Made by a program: the position numbers and the translations under genes. Under the pieces are notes generated by a model. That model was not told the origin of the DNA and ran no database searches. It was given only the letters and a program-made list of their open reading frames with translations. 8,626 bases of DNA, from positions 1-8,626 of the forward strand of contig JAFAZL010000156.1 in NCBI GenBank assembly GCA_019239815.1. The letters are read 5' to 3'. Shown here piece by piece: positions 7,419 through 8,626 of the stretch; the first letter of the stretch is position 1, and each line of letters begins with the position of its first letter. This DNA is from Acidobacteriota bacterium. GTDB taxonomy: Bacteria; Acidobacteriota; Terriglobia; Acidoferrales; UBA7541.

Positions 7419-7931
7419 ATGCGTTTTTCCAAGCGAATTGCGAGAACAGCCATCCTCGCTGTAGCTTCCATTCTCTCGATCGGCATGTTGTCAGCTCCGG
7501 CCCTTGCACAAGACGCGGCGCAGCAGAAAGCATCGCCGAGCCCGCACGGCAAGCTGATCGCAGCCTACCGCGGTGTACTGCCGTGCGCAGACTGTCCTGG
7601 AATTGACACGACTGTGAAACTCTTCGCCGCGACTGCGCAGGATACACAAGGGCTTTACATCATCCATCGCGCTTATCAAGACCGAAAGAGTTCGTATAAC
7701 GAAACCGGTACCTGGGCGCTCGAAAAAGGCACGCCTAGCGACGCATCGGCAAGCGTTTATGTCTTGAAGCCCAAGACGGGCAGCGGCGTCACCAACTTTC
7801 TCCGCGTCGGCGACAGCGAAATCAAACAGCTCGACAACGATCGCAAGCCCTTCGCCGGGACCGTGAATTTTTCGCTGAAGCGGGTTGCCACCACCGCTCC
7901 TCCTCCCGACAACGGAAAACCCGCGATCTAG
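7419..7931 (+). CDS. Exported NlpE N-terminal-domain-like protein with CXXC motif
   Basis: A 170-residue exported protein resembling the N-terminal domain of NlpE (CutF), the E. coli outer-membrane lipoprotein that signals copper, adhesion and lipoprotein-trafficking stress to the Cpx system. Residues 1-30 are a signal peptide ending APALA, with cleavage likely before Q31. The family hallmark follows: YRGVLPCADCPGIDTTVKL (50-68), with C56 and C59 as the CXXC. Further NlpE-like elements are YNETGTWAL and a C-terminal strand pattern (IKQLDNDRKPFAGTVNFSLKR). Unlike E. coli NlpE there is no lipobox cysteine, so the protein should be soluble in the periplasm or secreted, and the C-terminal OB-fold domain is absent. 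The tail is short and Pro-rich (TAPPPDNGKP). The start at ATG 7419 is supported by a strong ribosome binding site and the signal peptide. It probably shares a transcript with the permease 29 bases upstream. Function in this organism is inferred only from the domain. Confidence 0.82.
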   Translation: MRFSKRIARTAILAVASILSIGMLSAPALAQDAAQQKASPSPHGKLIAAYRGVLPCADCPGIDTTVKLFAATAQDTQGLYIIHRAYQDRKSSYNETGTWALEKGTPSDASASVYVLKPKTGSGVTNFLRVGDSEIKQLDNDRKPFAGTVNFSLKRVATTAPPPDNGKPAI

Positions 7932-8005
7932 CGCGCCGCATTTCGCCGCACGGTTGGCAATTCGGCATCAGCGGTCGAACTGTGGCGCTTTGCTTTCTCC
8001 CGCAC

Positions 8006-8014
8006 TGTTATGAT
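8006..8014 (+). promoter_or_regulatory. Candidate extended -10 promoter element for the methyltransferase gene
   Basis: TGTTATGAT fits the extended -10 pattern (TGn followed by a TATAAT-like hexamer, here TATGAT at 8009-8014). No good -35 box is visible at the right distance, which extended -10 promoters tolerate. Transcription would begin near 8020-8022, giving a leader of about 130 bases before the methyltransferase start. This is a pattern match only. Confidence 0.35.
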
Positions 8015-8018
8015 TGGC

Positions 8019-8052
8019 TGCGAAGCGTCTGCTTGTGGAAGACGTTTCAGCA
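8019..8052 (+). other. Imperfect 12-pair hairpin in the NlpE-like/methyltransferase intergenic region
   Basis: GAAGCGTCT (8022-8030) pairs with AGACGTTTC (8040-8048) as nine consecutive pairs including one G-U, around loop GCTTGTGGA. With A8049 bulged, TGC (8019-8021) pairs with GCA (8050-8052) to give 12 pairs. It lies 87 bases after the NlpE-like stop and 97 bases before the methyltransferase start. No U-run follows, only a pyrimidine-rich stretch, so it is not a textbook terminator. If the candidate promoter at 8006-8014 is real, this hairpin would sit at the very 5' end of the methyltransferase mRNA. The rest of the 7932-8149 gap shows nothing else I can support. Confidence 0.45.
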
Positions 8053-8136
8053 CGGCAGCAGTTCCCTTCCTCGCGCATTTTCCGTAGTGTGTGTTGCCCA
8101 GTCGCGTAACGACCCAATTCCCTCTCGAAAATCAAC

Positions 8137-8140
8137 GGAG
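8137..8140 (+). promoter_or_regulatory. Ribosome binding site of the methyltransferase gene
   Basis: GGAG lies 9 bases before ATG 8150. It overlaps a GTG at 8140 whose frame closes within 16 codons, so the ATG is the start. Confidence 0.55.
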
Positions 8141-8149
8141 TGAATTTCG

Positions 8150-8626
8150 ATGAGGACAATCGCGCGCGCCGACGCGGCGCTGACTGACATTTTCAACCAG
8201 CCGATTCAGCTCGCGAAGATCGGTTGGAAATGGGGACATCTCACCAACAACAATTCGTTGGTGTTTCTCTGCTGTCTGGCGCGCACCGGATTTTCTCCCA
8301 TTCTCGAGTTCGGCACCTTCACCGGCCGCACCACCTACAACCTCGCGCTCAACACGCCCGACAAAATCTACACCGTCGACATAGGTCGCAATACCGACGC
8401 AGCCTCCAATGTCGCAGGCGCGCGTTATCCCGACTACATCCCTGGTGAAGCCTTCCTTCACGATCCATCGATCCGCAATCGCATTGAACTCATAATCGGC
8501 GACTCCCGGGAAATCGATTTCTCGCCTCTCTACGGCAAGATGGGTATGGTGATTGTTGATGGCGGTCATTCCTACGAAGTGGCGAGTTCCGACACCGCGA
8601 ACGCGCTCCGCCTTGTCCGCAACGGC
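8150..8626 (+). CDS. Class I SAM-dependent methyltransferase (Methyltransf_24-like), 3'-truncated by window edge
   Basis: The frame is open from ATG 8150 to the end of the window (159 residues, no stop). The protein has a Rossmann-type SAM-binding fold. Motif I is ILEFGTFTGRTT (51-62), with the acidic E53 and the glycine-rich loop. YTVDI (75-79) supplies the acidic residue D77 expected to bind the ribose. GDSREIDF (117-124) is followed by MVIVDGGHSYEVASSD (133-148), the pattern of Methyltransf_24 and related O-methyltransferases that act on sugars and natural products; D137 and H140 are candidate catalytic or metal-binding residues. There is no signal peptide, so it should be cytoplasmic. Substrate cannot be assigned: the substrate-determining C-terminal part is missing. 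The start is fixed by GGAG nine bases upstream. The 218-base gap before it suggests separate transcription from the NlpE-like gene. Confidence 0.85.
   Translation, partial: MRTIARADAALTDIFNQPIQLAKIGWKWGHLTNNNSLVFLCCLARTGFSPILEFGTFTGRTTYNLALNTPDKIYTVDIGRNTDAASNVAGARYPDYIPGEAFLHDPSIRNRIELIIGDSREIDFSPLYGKMGMVIVDGGHSYEVASSDTANALRLVRNG

Noticed and set aside
7395..7421. TTGACG (7395-7400) as a -35 box with TACATG as -10
   Set aside because: Spacing is 15 bases, the -10 is poor, and it overlaps the ATG and ribosome binding site, which would leave no usable leader.
8087..8143. 18-codon GTG-started leader peptide ending 6 bases before the methyltransferase start
   Set aside because: No ribosome binding site ahead of the GTG and no codon bias suggesting attenuation; likely chance.
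1..8626. Mobile element, CRISPR array, tRNA/rRNA or defence system
   Set aside because: No transposase or integrase, no regularly spaced repeats, no RNA gene signatures, and all genes share similar base composition.

Overview
The window is an ordinary-looking, gene-dense chromosomal stretch of a GC-rich (roughly 60%) bacterium, with all five recognisable genes on the + strand. The best guess at the host is an acidobacterium (Acidobacteriota, Terriglobia/Koribacter-like). This rests mainly on the double-FtsX permease without an ATPase, an architecture best known as the acidobacterial duplicated orphan permease (ADOP) family, together with a secreted M13 metallopeptidase and a PE-Lig-Pol LigD. 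It is inference from gene content, not from a phylogenetic marker.

Layout. (1) 1-2630: LigD, the multidomain end-joining ligase/polymerase, cut at its 5' end by the window edge, with an unusually long charged linker between ligase and polymerase. (2) 2631-2765: short intergenic stretch with a perfect tandem 9-bp repeat. (3) 2766-4802: secreted M13 (neprilysin/PepO-like) zinc endopeptidase with a signal peptide. (4) 4803-4875: intergenic stretch with two overlapping, mutually exclusive hairpins. (5) 4876-7389: ADOP-type MacB/FtsX permease. (6) 7390-7418: short gap with a 6-bp inverted repeat beside a good ribosome binding site. (7) 7419-7931: exported small protein with an NlpE-like N-terminal domain and a CXXC motif. 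(8) 7932-8149: intergenic stretch with an extended -10-like element directly followed by a 12-pair imperfect hairpin. (9) 8150-8626: class I SAM-dependent methyltransferase, cut at its 3' end by the window edge.

How they fit together. LigD is a cytoplasmic DNA repair enzyme that normally works with Ku, which is not in this window. The next three genes all act at or beyond the inner membrane (exported peptidase, membrane permease, exported NlpE-like protein). The permease and NlpE-like gene are only 29 bases apart and may share a transcript, so an envelope-stress or envelope-maintenance set is conceivable but unproven. The methyltransferase appears to have its own promoter.

I found no mobile element, CRISPR array, RNA gene, defence system or clear sign of recent transfer. 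I do not see a convincing new biological system here. The points most worth a second look are the LigD linker, the non-lipidated NlpE-like protein next to an orphan permease, the cysteine pair in that permease, and the structured 5' region of the methyltransferase gene.
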